The notes: a model not told the origin generated them from the sequence alone. A DNA stretch of 7,914 nt from an uncultured Clostridia bacterium (GCA_934631055.1 CAKTXP010000108.1:1-7914), one strand, 5' to 3'; shown: positions 1-6,997, numbered from the stretch's first letter. Program-made: numbers and translations.

Positions 1-2
1 GC

Positions 3-53
3 CGCGCGGTTCACTACGCGCTCATCGGGAAAGAGCCGCCAGTCATCGCGTGA
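3..53 (+). CDS. C-terminal end of an unidentified upstream gene (partial)
   Basis: The frame starting at base 3 is open from the window edge and ends at TGA 51-53, giving a 16-residue tail that reads RAVHYALIGKEPPVIA. The residue mix and GC-rich third positions look like real coding sequence. A structured repeat begins about five bases after the stop, as the related repeats do after the other gene ends in this window. The fragment is too short to identify a family. The other two frames are also open over this short stretch, so the call rests on codon style and context only. Confidence 0.4.
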   Translation, partial: RAVHYALIGKEPPVIA

Positions 54-57
54 GGGA

Positions 58-140
58 TGGGGACGTTGGGGCTGCCGCCCCAATCCCCGCCTGAGGGACT
101 AGTACCTCAGACTCCCTTCTCCGCTTCGCGGCGGTTTAAA
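58..140 (+). repeat. Structured dispersed repeat, copy 1 (three hairpins)
   Basis: Three hairpins occur in a fixed order. Hairpin 1 pairs TTGGGGC (66-72) with GCCCCAA (77-83). Hairpin 2 pairs CTGAGG (91-96) with CCTCAG (105-110). Hairpin 3 pairs CCGC (121-124) with GCGG (128-131). The same order and connecting sequence recur on the minus strand at 6157-6235 (copy 3), with long matching blocks around hairpin 1 and the CGCTTCGCGGCGGTTT tail. It starts just after the stop of the putative upstream gene, in the sense direction of that gene. Its function is unknown; a REP-like or 3'-UTR element is the closest description. Confidence 0.75.
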
Positions 141-155
141 CATTCGTTTTTATCA

Positions 156-219
156 GCTGTCGCAAAGCGACAGCGTAATGGGAAATCCAAGAACCTCAGG
201 TTCTTGGCAGGGTTTGGGG
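156..219 (-). repeat. Structured dispersed repeat, copy 4 (partial, inverted)
   Basis: Read on the minus strand, this begins CCCCAAACCCTG, the same linker as in copy 2. It continues with a perfect 9-bp hairpin (CCAAGAACC at 187-195 with GGTTCTTGG at 199-207) and then an 8-bp hairpin (GCTGTCGC at 156-163 with GCGACAGC at 167-174). The left half of hairpin 1 is missing. It lies tail-to-tail with copy 1. The stem sequences differ from the other copies but the layout is the same. Confidence 0.6.
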
Positions 220-225
220 ATTGGA

Positions 226-333
226 GTCACGCGCCCGCTGTGCGGGATTCAGCGTGACGGAAATCGGAAATCGCAAGGAGCGCTTGCGCGTTCGCGAAGC
301 GGGCGCGTCTGCCGCAGGCAGAGGACAGCGCCC
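226..333. repeat. Hairpin-dense intergenic stretch
   Basis: Several stem-loops are packed end to end. GTCACGC (226-232) pairs with GCGTGAC (252-258) around an inner CCCGC/GCGGG hairpin (234-238 with 242-246). CGCTT (281-285) pairs with AAGCG (297-301) around a CGCG/CGCG inner stem. GGGCGC (301-306) pairs with GCGCCC (328-333) around TCTGCC/GGCAGA (308-313 with 317-322). A short direct repeat, CGGAAAT twice, lies at 258-271. The minus strand also carries CGCTTCGCG near 293-301, as in the repeat tails. I see no coding signal. It may extend the neighbouring repeat or be a structured leader, but I recognise no known riboswitch. Confidence 0.5.
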
Positions 334-368
334 CTATGCGAGTTTCCCGGATCAGCGTCCCAAATCGT

Positions 369-393
369 CCCCCCGTCCCACGTCCCCGTTCCC
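369..393 (-). other. G-quadruplex motif upstream of the transporter operon
   Basis: On the minus strand four G-runs of 3, 4, 3 and 6 bases are separated by loops of 3, 4 and 2 bases. On the plus strand these are C-runs at 391-393, 384-387, 377-379 and 369-374. A fifth run lies at 359-361. This fits the canonical pattern of four G-tracts with short loops. It lies 63-87 bases before the SBP start, on the operon's template strand. Folding in the cell is not shown by sequence. Confidence 0.6.
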
Positions 394-403
394 ACGGTAT
401 CGG

Positions 404-420
404 CAGAGGGCGTACCTCTG
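404..420 (+). other. Stem-loop in the operon leader
   Basis: CAGAGG (404-409) pairs with CCTCTG (415-420) around a 5-nt loop, ending 22 bases before the ribosome-binding site of the SBP gene. Only TTTC follows, so it is not a convincing terminator. It may be a leader structure or a relic of the neighbouring hairpin repeats. Confidence 0.4.
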
Positions 421-442
421 TTTCATACAAAAAACACTTATA

Positions 443-449
443 GGGAGGT
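443..449 (+). promoter_or_regulatory. Ribosome-binding site of the SBP gene
   Basis: GGGAGGT lies 6 nt before ATG 456. This strong Shine-Dalgarno match fixes the start, which also gives an intact signal peptide. Confidence 0.85.
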
Positions 450-455
450 CATTCC

Positions 456-2009
456 ATGAAGAAACTGTTGGCTTTGGTGATGGCTCTGATGCTCTGTCTG
501 ACCCTCGGCGCAGGCGCGCTGGCGGACGGCAGTCAGATCCTCAAGTACGGCACGGATACCTGGCCGGCGGGCTTCGATCCGCACACCATCTCCGCCATTG
601 CCGCAACCCGCGTTTTCAACCAGGTCTATGAAACGCTGCTCACCTTTAACAAGGACATGACGTTCGGCGGTGTGCTTGCCGAAAGCTGGGAAAATCCGGA
701 CGACGTGACCTATGTCTTCCATCTGCGCCACGGCGTCAAGTTCCACAACGGTCGTGAGATGACCTCTGCCGACGTGGTTTACAGCTTTGACCGCATCCTC
801 GGCAAGACCGAGTACGGCGATATCGGCGCGCTCGGTTCCAGCGCCAGCTACTTCGGCGGCGTCGAGTCCGTCGAGGCTCTGGATGATTACACCGTCAAGT
901 TCACCCTCTCCGCCCCGAACGCGGCGTTCATGGCGGGCATGACCTCCAGCTACGGCGCAATCGTCTGCCGTGAGGTCGTCGAGGCGAACGGCGGCAGCCT
1001 GTCCTCCATCGATACCATGTGCGGCACCGGCCCCTTCAAGTACAGCGAGTCCGTCGTTGACAACCACATCACGCTGGTCAAGAACGAGAATTACTGGAAA
1101 GAGAATTCCCCGAAGCTGGACGGCATCACCTTCTATCTGCTCGGCGACGAGAGCGCGCGCCTTGCTGCTCTGCGCACCGGCGATATCAACCTCTGCTCGC
1201 TGAGCGCGATGAGCCTTGCCGACGTCGAGCGCGACGCCAACATCAAGGTCATCTCCTATCAGTCTAACGACTACACCTACCTGGGCTTCAACCTCTCCAG
1301 CGAAAAGCTCCAGGATAAGCGCGTCCGCCAGGCGATGAGCCTTGCCGTGGATCGCGACATGATCATCGACTACGTTTACAACGGCGAAGCGACGGTTTCC
1401 ACCTTTGTTGCCCCGGCTATGGGTCACTGGGTATGGGATGCCGCGAAGGAATCCCCGCTGTACACGCAGAACATCGAAGAAGCCCGCAAGCTGATGGAAG
1501 AAGCCGGCTATTCCAAGGATAACCGCCTGTCCATCACCATGGCTGCCGGTCTGCTCGACTCCATCCGCGACACCGCGGTCGTCCTCCAGCAGCAGCTCAA
1601 GGAAATCTACATCGACGTCACCATCAGCAACCTCGAATCCGGCGAATACGTGGACATCTGGAAGAAGATGAGCACGCCGGAAGCCGGCTTTGACACCATG
1701 TGCGGCCAGAATGGTTCCGGCACCGACCCGAACCGTGCCGTCAGCTTCTTCTACTCCAGCACCGGCAACGCCAACGTCTGGGGCTATAAGAACGACCGCG
1801 TGGATGAACTCTGCGCACTGGGCATCACCACGACTGACGAAGAGACTCGCGAGGGCTACTACAAGGAAGCTCAGCAGCTGATTATCGACGAGTGCCCGAA
1901 CCTCTGGTTCGCCAGCCCGATGTCTTACCTCTTCACCAGCGCCAACCTCAAGGGTTATGAGCCGTTCGCCGCGAACGCGGGCGACTTCACCGAGGCTTAC
2001 TTCGAGTAA
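456..2009 (+). CDS. ABC transporter substrate-binding protein, family 5 (peptide/nickel type)
   Basis: This 517-residue exported protein captures the substrate for the importer encoded downstream. Residues 1-23 form a signal peptide: KK, then a hydrophobic core, then an ALA cleavage site before D24. The family-5 signature spans about 85-114 and includes FHLRHGVKFHNG followed by TSADVVYSFDRI. GTGPF (190-194) and DKRVRQAMSLAVDR (287-300) are also typical of the family. Length is normal for DppA/OppA-type proteins. Unlike most Gram-positive binding proteins it has no lipobox: the only signal-region cysteine (C14) follows ML and lies inside the hydrophobic core. The mature part has six cysteines (171, 189, 247, 416, 453, 480). 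It is first in a five-gene operon. Dipeptides, oligopeptides, nickel or glutathione are all possible ligands; the sequence does not decide. Confidence 0.93.
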   Translation: MKKLLALVMALMLCLTLGAGALADGSQILKYGTDTWPAGFDPHTISAIAATRVFNQVYETLLTFNKDMTFGGVLAESWENPDDVTYVFHLRHGVKFHNGREMTSADVVYSFDRILGKTEYGDIGALGSSASYFGGVESVEALDDYTVKFTLSAPNAAFMAGMTSSYGAIVCREVVEANGGSLSSIDTMCGTGPFKYSESVVDNHITLVKNENYWKENSPKLDGITFYLLGDESARLAALRTGDINLCSLSAMSLADVERDANIKVISYQSNDYTYLGFNLSSEKLQDKRVRQAMSLAVDRDMIIDYVYNGEATVSTFVAPAMGHWVWDAAKESPLYTQNIEEARKLMEEAGYSKDNRLSITMAAGLLDSIRDTAVVLQQQLKEIYIDVTISNLESGEYVDIWKKMSTPEAGFDTMCGQNGSGTDPNRAVSFFYSSTGNANVWGYKNDRVDELCALGITTTDEETREGYYKEAQQLIIDECPNLWFASPMSYLFTSANLKGYEPFAANAGDFTEAYFE

Positions 2010-2025
2010 AAATCGTTTCCCATGC

Positions 2026-2050
2026 GGCGGCAGGGTTTGCCCCTGCCGCC
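2026..2050 (+). other. Intercistronic stem-loop 1 after the SBP gene
   Basis: GGCGGCAGGG (2026-2035) pairs perfectly with CCCTGCCGCC (2041-2050) around TTTGC, 16 nt after the stop codon. TTCGTC follows rather than a T-run, so it is not a standard terminator. A role in protecting the SBP mRNA 3' end or in partial termination is inferred. Confidence 0.7.
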
Positions 2051-2085
2051 TTCGTCATCCTTCCCCGTCCGGCTTCGGCTGGGCG

Positions 2086-2126
2086 GGCTGAGGAAGCCAG
2101 CGCAAGCCGTGCTGGTTTCCTCAGCC
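2086..2126 (+). other. Intercistronic stem-loop 2 before the permease genes
   Basis: A 16-bp stem pairs 2086-2101 with 2111-2126 (GGCTGAGGAAGCCAGC with GCTGGTTTCCTCAGCC, one G-U pair) around a 9-nt loop. No T-run follows. With stem-loop 1 it could halt 3' exonucleases and leave more SBP than permease message, as known for REP hairpins in other binding-protein operons. The application here is inference. Confidence 0.7.
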
Positions 2127-2185
2127 TGTCCGCAGACTGCCCCAAGCTTTGTTTAAGCAGGGTGATTACGCAGGGAGTGTGAATC

Positions 2186-3130
2186 ATGAAAAACTACATC
2201 ATCCGCCGCCTTTTGCAGCTTATTCCCGTTCTGCTGGGCATCAGCATCGCGATTTTTGCCGTGCTTCGTCTGATTCCGGGCGGCTTTGCCTCCGGTATGC
2301 TGGGCATCGACGCAACGCCCGAGCTGATCGAGCAGGTCAACGCACGCTATGGGCTGGATCAGCCCGTCGTCACCCAGTATCTCAAATGGATCGGCGGCGT
2401 CCTCCACGGCGACTTCGGTCAGTCCTTCCGCTCCGGCGCGGATATCCTGCCTGAAATCCTGACCCGCTTCAAGGTTACATCTGAACTGGCGATCCTCGCG
2501 GCGATTATCTCCTGGTGCATCGCGCTTCCGCTTGGCATTCTCGCCGCCGTGAAGCGCAACAGCGCGGTTGACCGCGTTGTCCGCGTCGTCGCGCTGCTGG
2601 GCGTATCCATTCCGGGATTCGCGCTCTCCATTCTTATCATCCTCGTATTGTCGCTGGCGTTCAATTACTATCCCCCGCTCAACTACGTCGGCTTCTTTGA
2701 AGATCCGCTCAAGAATCTGGAGATCATGCTGCTGCCCTCGCTGATTCTGGGCACGAGCATGGCGGGCTCCGTCATGCGCATGACGCGCTCCTCCGTACTG
2801 GAAGTCCTGCGGCTGGATTTCATCAAAACCGTCCGCGCCAAGGGCGCCAGCGAACGCATCGCCATCTTCAAACACGCGCTGCGCAACGCGCTCATCCCGA
2901 TCGTCACGCTGGTCGGCATGCAGATCGGCTCACTTCTGGGCGGCGCCGTCGTCATTGAACAGATCTTCTCCCTCCCCGGTCTGGGGCAGATGACGCTGAC
3001 GGGCATCAACAACCGCGATTACCCCGTCGTACAGGGCTGCGTGCTGTTCATCGCGTTCGTTTACGTTATCGTCAACCTCGTGGTGGACGTGCTTTACGCC
3101 TATATCGACCCGCGCATCTCTTATGATTGA
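2186..3130 (+). CDS. dppB: Peptide/nickel-type ABC transporter permease, DppB family
   Basis: This 314-residue inner-membrane protein is one half of the importer's translocation channel. The N-terminus MKNYIIRRLLQLIPVLLG is typical of DppB. Hydrophobic segments lie at about 9-30, 98-123, 134-158, 180-196, 236-258 and 282-305, matching the usual six helices. GDFGQS (75-80) lies in the conserved external loop. The cytoplasmic EAA-like loop at about 211-238 has RAKG (217-220) and HALRNALIP (230-238); this loop docks on the ATPases. The start is supported by GGGAG (2173-2177), 8 nt upstream. It follows the SBP gene after a 176-nt structured gap and is followed 14 nt later by its partner permease. 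Length is normal. Subfamily assignment is secure; substrate is not. Confidence 0.93.
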   Translation: MKNYIIRRLLQLIPVLLGISIAIFAVLRLIPGGFASGMLGIDATPELIEQVNARYGLDQPVVTQYLKWIGGVLHGDFGQSFRSGADILPEILTRFKVTSELAILAAIISWCIALPLGILAAVKRNSAVDRVVRVVALLGVSIPGFALSILIILVLSLAFNYYPPLNYVGFFEDPLKNLEIMLLPSLILGTSMAGSVMRMTRSSVLEVLRLDFIKTVRAKGASERIAIFKHALRNALIPIVTLVGMQIGSLLGGAVVIEQIFSLPGLGQMTLTGINNRDYPVVQGCVLFIAFVYVIVNLVVDVLYAYIDPRISYD

Positions 3131-3131
3131 C

Positions 3132-3136
3132 GGAGG
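3132..3136 (+). promoter_or_regulatory. Ribosome-binding site deciding the dppC start
   Basis: GGAGG lies 8 nt before ATG 3145. An in-frame TTG at 3127 would sit upstream of this site, overlap the dppB stop and add six residues, so ATG 3145 is preferred. Confidence 0.85.
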
Positions 3137-3144
3137 AAAGACAG

Positions 3145-3978
3145 ATGAAAAGCTTTGTTAAGACCATCAAGGAGCTTTGGAAAGACCCGATGGGGCGCAT
3201 CGGCATCGTCGGCGTCGTGCTGCTGATTCTGATGGCGATTTTCGCCCCCCTGCTCGCCCCCTATGAATACGACGCCATCGGCAGACGCTTTCAGGCGCCG
3301 ACCGCCGAGCATATCTTCGGCACGGATAAATTCGGACGCGATATCTTCAGCCGTGTGCTGTACGGCGCGCGCGTGTCAATGGAAGTCGGCTTGATTGCCG
3401 TGGGCATCGGCGCGTTCTTCGGCTATCTGCTCGGTCTGACTGCCGGCTATTTCGAAGGCAAGGTCGATCGGGTCATCATGTGCGTCATGGATATTCTGTT
3501 CGCCTTCCCGTCCATCCTGCTGGCGATCTTCATCTCCGCCGTGCTGGGCAAGGGCATCGGGCCGACCATGGTCGCCATCGGCATCGTCAATATTCCGGTC
3601 TTTTGCCGCACGGTACGCGCCGCGGTCATCTCCGCCAAGGGGCTTGAATACGTCAAGAACGCCCGCAGCGTCGGCGTCAAAACGTGGCCCCTGCTCGTTC
3701 GCCATATCTCCCCGAACGTCGTCGCGCCGTTCACCGTGCAGGCGACGCTGGCGCTCTCCGGCGCTATCCTGACGGAAGCGACGCTCAGCTTCCTGGGCAT
3801 GGGCATTCAGCCGCCGAACCCGTCCTGGGGCTCGATGCTCTCCGAAGCCCGCGCAGACATGGTTCGTGCGCCGTGGGTCGCGATGTTCCCGCTGCTGTTC
3901 ATCGTCGTCACGATTCTGATTTTCAATATTCTGGGCGACTCGCTGCGCGACGTCCTCGACCCGAAGCTCAAAGTGTAA
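3145..3978 (+). CDS. dppC: Peptide/nickel-type ABC transporter permease, DppC family
   Basis: This 277-residue inner-membrane protein is the second half of the channel. Counting from ATG 3145, a short cytoplasmic N-terminus with WKDPMGRIG (12-20) precedes the first membrane helix at about 20-38. HIFGTDKFGRDIFSR (56-70) is the hallmark DppC segment. More helices follow at about 80-100, 112-134, 140-160, 200-220 and 246-264. The EAA-like loop lies at about 168-195 and ends RHISPNVVAP. SFLGMGIQPPNPSWG (215-229) and GDSLRDVLDPKLK at the C-terminus are also typical. Length is normal for the family. It is flanked by dppB (14-nt gap) and dppD (12-nt gap), so it is almost certainly cotranscribed. No oddities seen. 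Confidence 0.93.
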   Translation: MKSFVKTIKELWKDPMGRIGIVGVVLLILMAIFAPLLAPYEYDAIGRRFQAPTAEHIFGTDKFGRDIFSRVLYGARVSMEVGLIAVGIGAFFGYLLGLTAGYFEGKVDRVIMCVMDILFAFPSILLAIFISAVLGKGIGPTMVAIGIVNIPVFCRTVRAAVISAKGLEYVKNARSVGVKTWPLLVRHISPNVVAPFTVQATLALSGAILTEATLSFLGMGIQPPNPSWGSMLSEARADMVRAPWVAMFPLLFIVVTILIFNILGDSLRDVLDPKLKV

Positions 3979-3984
3979 GGAGGG
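3977..3984 (+). promoter_or_regulatory. Ribosome-binding site of dppD
   Basis: AAGGAGGG overlaps the last two bases of the dppC stop codon and lies 6 nt before ATG 3991. An ATG at 3986 is out of frame and too close to the site. Confidence 0.85.
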
Positions 3985-3990
3985 AATGGC

Positions 3991-4997
<1,007 letters not shown>

Positions 4998-5001
<4 letters not shown>

Positions 5002-5966
5002 GCGAGATTTTACTCGATGTCAAGCATCTGAAAACCTATTTCCCCATCAAGGGCGGCGTCATCCGCAAAACGGTCGGCTATGTCCGCGCCGTCGAGGATG
5101 TCTCCCTGACGATCCACGAAAAGGAAACGTTCAGCCTGGTCGGAGAATCCGGCTGCGGCAAATCCACAACCGGCAGAACCATCCTGCGCCTGATCGAGCC
5201 GACGGAAGGCGAAATCTACTTCGAGGGCGAAAACCTCTGCTCGCTCGATGCGGAAGCCATGCGCCAAAAGCGCCGCGATATGCAGCTGGTCTTTCAGGAT
5301 CCATATTCCTCGCTGAACCCGCGCATGACCGTGCGCAAGCTGCTGGAAGAGCCGCTGATTACGCACTTCAAGCTCTCGCAGGATGAACTGAACGAGCGCG
5401 TGCTGTGGATCTCCGGCGCGGTCGGTCTCTCCGCCGAGCAGCTGGACCGCTATCCGCATCAGTTTTCCGGCGGACAGCGCCAGCGCATCGCCATCGCCCG
5501 CGCCCTCATCACGCGCCCGCGTTTCGTCGTCGCGGATGAACCGGTTTCCGCGCTGGATGTTTCCATTCAGGCGCAGGTGCTGAATCTGCTGATGAGCCTT
5601 CAGGAAGAGCTGGGGCTTTCGTATCTGTTCATCTCTCACGATTTGAACGTCGTCCGCCATATCAGCAACCGCGTCGGCGTCATGTATCTGGGGCGCATCG
5701 TCGAGACTGGCGATACGGAGGAAGTCTATACCCATCCGATGCACCCGTACACGCAGGCGCTGCTTTCCGCCATTCCGCGCCGCGACCCGAGCGAGCCGAA
5801 AACGCGCATCCACCTGCAAGGCGACGTCCCCAGTCCGGCGAACCCGCCAAGCGGATGCCCGTTCCACAATCGCTGCCCTGAGTGCATGGGTATCTGCAAG
5901 GAGACCATGCCGCAAGCTAAGGACATGGGCGGCGGGCATCTGGTGAGCTGCCATCTATTTGATTAA
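4998..5966 (+). CDS. dppF: Peptide-type ABC transporter ATP-binding protein, DppF/OppF family
   Basis: This 322-residue cytoplasmic ATPase pairs with DppD to form the importer's heterodimeric motor. Walker A is GESGCGKST (49-57), the Q-loop glutamine is Q100 in VFQDPYSSLNPRM, the signature is FSGGQ (156-160) followed by RQRIAIARAL, Walker B is FVVADEP (176-182, D180/E181), and the switch histidine is H214. The C-terminal extension has HPYTQALLSAIP (249-260) and cysteines C287, C293, C300, C318, with the same x5, x6, x17 spacing as its partner, plus an extra C296. Its ATG overlaps the dppD stop (ATGA), which favours translational coupling and balanced amounts of the two subunits. It is the last gene of the operon; an intrinsic terminator follows 12 nt after the stop. 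Confidence 0.94.
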
Positions 5967-5978
5967 GCCCTACACAAA

Positions 5979-6017
5979 GGCGGTATTCCGAACTCGATCG
6001 GAATACCGCCGCTTTTT
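5979..6017 (+). terminator. Intrinsic terminator of the transporter operon
   Basis: A perfect 13-bp stem pairs GGCGGTATTCCGA (5979-5991) with TCGGAATACCGCC (5998-6010) around a 6-nt loop, followed by GC and five T residues (6013-6017). This is a textbook Rho-independent terminator, 12 nt after the dppF stop. Its reverse complement has only a weak T-run, so it is unlikely to serve the convergent operon well. Confidence 0.93.
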
Positions 6018-6028
6018 ATTCATACTGG

Positions 6029-6102
6029 GGAGTTCCTTGGGGCTCTGCCCCAAACCCCGGCAGGGAACTGAGTTCCCTGCACCTTCCACATCTCTTCGCG
6101 CT
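6029..6102 (+). repeat. Structured dispersed repeat, copy 2
   Basis: Hairpin 1 pairs TTGGGGC (6037-6043) with GCCCCAA (6047-6053). Hairpin 2 pairs GCAGGGAACT (6060-6069) with AGTTCCCTGC (6071-6080). A degenerate CTTCGCG tail lies near 6094-6100. It begins about 12 nt after the T-run of the dpp terminator, in the sense direction of that operon. The connecting sequence CCAAACCCC is shared with copy 4 (which has CCAAACCCT), but the hairpin 2 arms are different. Confidence 0.7.
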
Positions 6103-6123
6103 TGTATCAATATGCTTGAGCAT

Positions 6124-6143
6124 ACGATGCGCATGCGCATCGT
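6124..6143. repeat. 20-bp perfect palindrome between the two right-hand repeat copies
   Basis: ACGATGCGCATGCGCATCGT is identical to its reverse complement. It is directly preceded by a smaller hairpin (TATGCT at 6111-6116 with AGCATA at 6119-6124). The site lies between repeat copies 2 and 3, and outside any gene. It could be a protein-binding operator, a recombination site, or the apex of a larger foldback; sequence alone does not tell. Confidence 0.65.
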
Positions 6144-6156
6144 TCGATAAAATCAT

Positions 6157-6235
6157 TCAAACCGCCGCGAAGCGAAAACGGGGTCTGGGGACTGGTCCCC
6201 AGACAGGGCTTGGGGCGGTAGCCCCAACGTCGCCC
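6157..6235 (-). repeat. Structured dispersed repeat, copy 3
   Basis: On the minus strand this matches copy 1 along its length. Hairpin 1 pairs 6210-6216 with 6221-6227 (TTGGGGC/GCCCCAA). Hairpin 2 is a perfect 10-bp stem, GTCTGGGGAC (6183-6192) with GTCCCCAGAC (6195-6204). The CGCTTCGCGGCGGTTT tail covers about 6159-6174. It starts about 30 nt after the J-domain gene's stop, in that gene's sense direction. On the minus strand hairpin 2 is followed by CCCG and then TTTT (6175-6178), so it may work as a weak terminator for that operon, for which no better one is visible. Confidence 0.75.
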
Positions 6236-6265
6236 ACTTTAATATTCGCTCACTATAAGCCCGTC

Positions 6266-6997
6266 TCATAGACAGCAGAACATCGGATAATACATCATCC
6301 GCCCGCCGCCGCAGCACATGCAGCACAGATTCAGCAGCATGATCGACGTGCAGAGACTGCTCATGTTCTGCGGTCTGCGCCCGTATTCTTCGCCCTGCTG
6401 GCTGTACCAGCTTCCGCCACCCTGCAATTGGCTGAGCAGCTGCTGATACTGCATGTTGGACGGCTCCATGCTCGCCGCCTGCCGCGCGTATTCCATCGCC
6501 TGCGCGTTGTTGTGCAGACCGCTCTGCGCCAGCGCGCTGAGGTAATACCAGCGGGCGTTGCGCTTTTCGGGCGCTACGCTGCCCAGCGCATTGAGCGCTT
6601 CGGCATAGTGACCCGTGTCGATATAGTTCTTCGCCGCACGCATCTCGATGGAATCATCCTGCCGCTGCTGACCATAGCCATATCCGCCGGCATTGCCGTA
6701 GGGATTTCCGCCGTATGCGCCCCAGAATGAGGCGAACGGATCGTCATACTGCGGCTGACGCTGCTGCTGCTGACCGTTGTAGCCGCTGCCCGCGCGCTGT
6801 CCGCCGCCCTGACGCCTGTGCATGATCTCTTCATACGCCTGCTGAACTTCCATGAATTTCTTTTCGGTCTGCGCGGCGTCCGGCTTGCCTACGTTTGCGT
6901 CGGGATGGTATTTTTTGCACAGCGTGCGGTAAGCCTTCTTGACCTCGTCATCACTCGCCGTCGGGGATACACCCAAAACCTGATAGGGATCTGTCAT
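6266..6997 (-). CDS. J-domain (DnaJ-like) protein with TPR-like region and cysteine-rich tail
   Basis: This 243-residue protein begins with a J domain (about 3-62: YQVLGVSPTASDDEVKKAYR, then HPD at 31-33). The HPD motif is what stimulates the ATPase of an Hsp70/DnaK partner. A low-complexity linker rich in Gly, Gln and Tyr covers about 63-115. Helical TPR-like repeats follow (about 116-192: AAKNYIDTGHYAEALNAL, then YYLSALAQSGLHNNAQAMEY). The tail is hydrophobic and cysteine-rich, with Cys at 216, 225, 226, 228, 229, 241 and 242. There is no DnaJ zinc-finger or substrate-binding domain, so it is a specialised co-chaperone, not DnaJ itself. Its ATG overlaps the upstream DUF5685 stop (ATGA). Its own ribosome-binding site is weak, suggesting translational coupling. 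The client is unknown; the tail may bind metal or sit at the membrane. Confidence 0.88.
   Translation of the reverse strand: MTDPYQVLGVSPTASDDEVKKAYRTLCKKYHPDANVGKPDAAQTEKKFMEVQQAYEEIMHRRQGGGQRAGSGYNGQQQQRQPQYDDPFASFWGAYGGNPYGNAGGYGYGQQRQDDSIEMRAAKNYIDTGHYAEALNALGSVAPEKRNARWYYLSALAQSGLHNNAQAMEYARQAASMEPSNMQYQQLLSQLQGGGSWYSQQGEEYGRRPQNMSSLCTSIMLLNLCCMCCGGGRMMYYPMFCCL

Noticed and set aside
421..443. Promoter for the dpp operon in the AT-rich leader just before the ribosome-binding site
   Set aside because: TACAAA and TTATAG could be weak -10 boxes, but no -35 box is found at proper spacing, and the second would place the start inside the ribosome-binding site.
54..455. CRISPR array
   Set aside because: The repeats are self-complementary, unequally spaced and differ in sequence; there is no regular repeat-spacer pattern and no cas gene.
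57..631. Overlapping short plus-strand frames in the left intergenic region
   Set aside because: They run through hairpin repeats and into the signal-peptide gene in another frame, lack ribosome-binding sites, and have no recognisable protein features.
3127..3144. TTG start extending dppC by six residues
   Set aside because: It precedes the only good ribosome-binding site (3132-3136); ATG 3145 is correctly spaced from it.
6180..6215. G-quadruplex in repeat copy 3
   Set aside because: There are four G-runs, but one loop is about 15 bases and includes the C-rich arm that pairs in hairpin 2, so a hairpin is far more likely.
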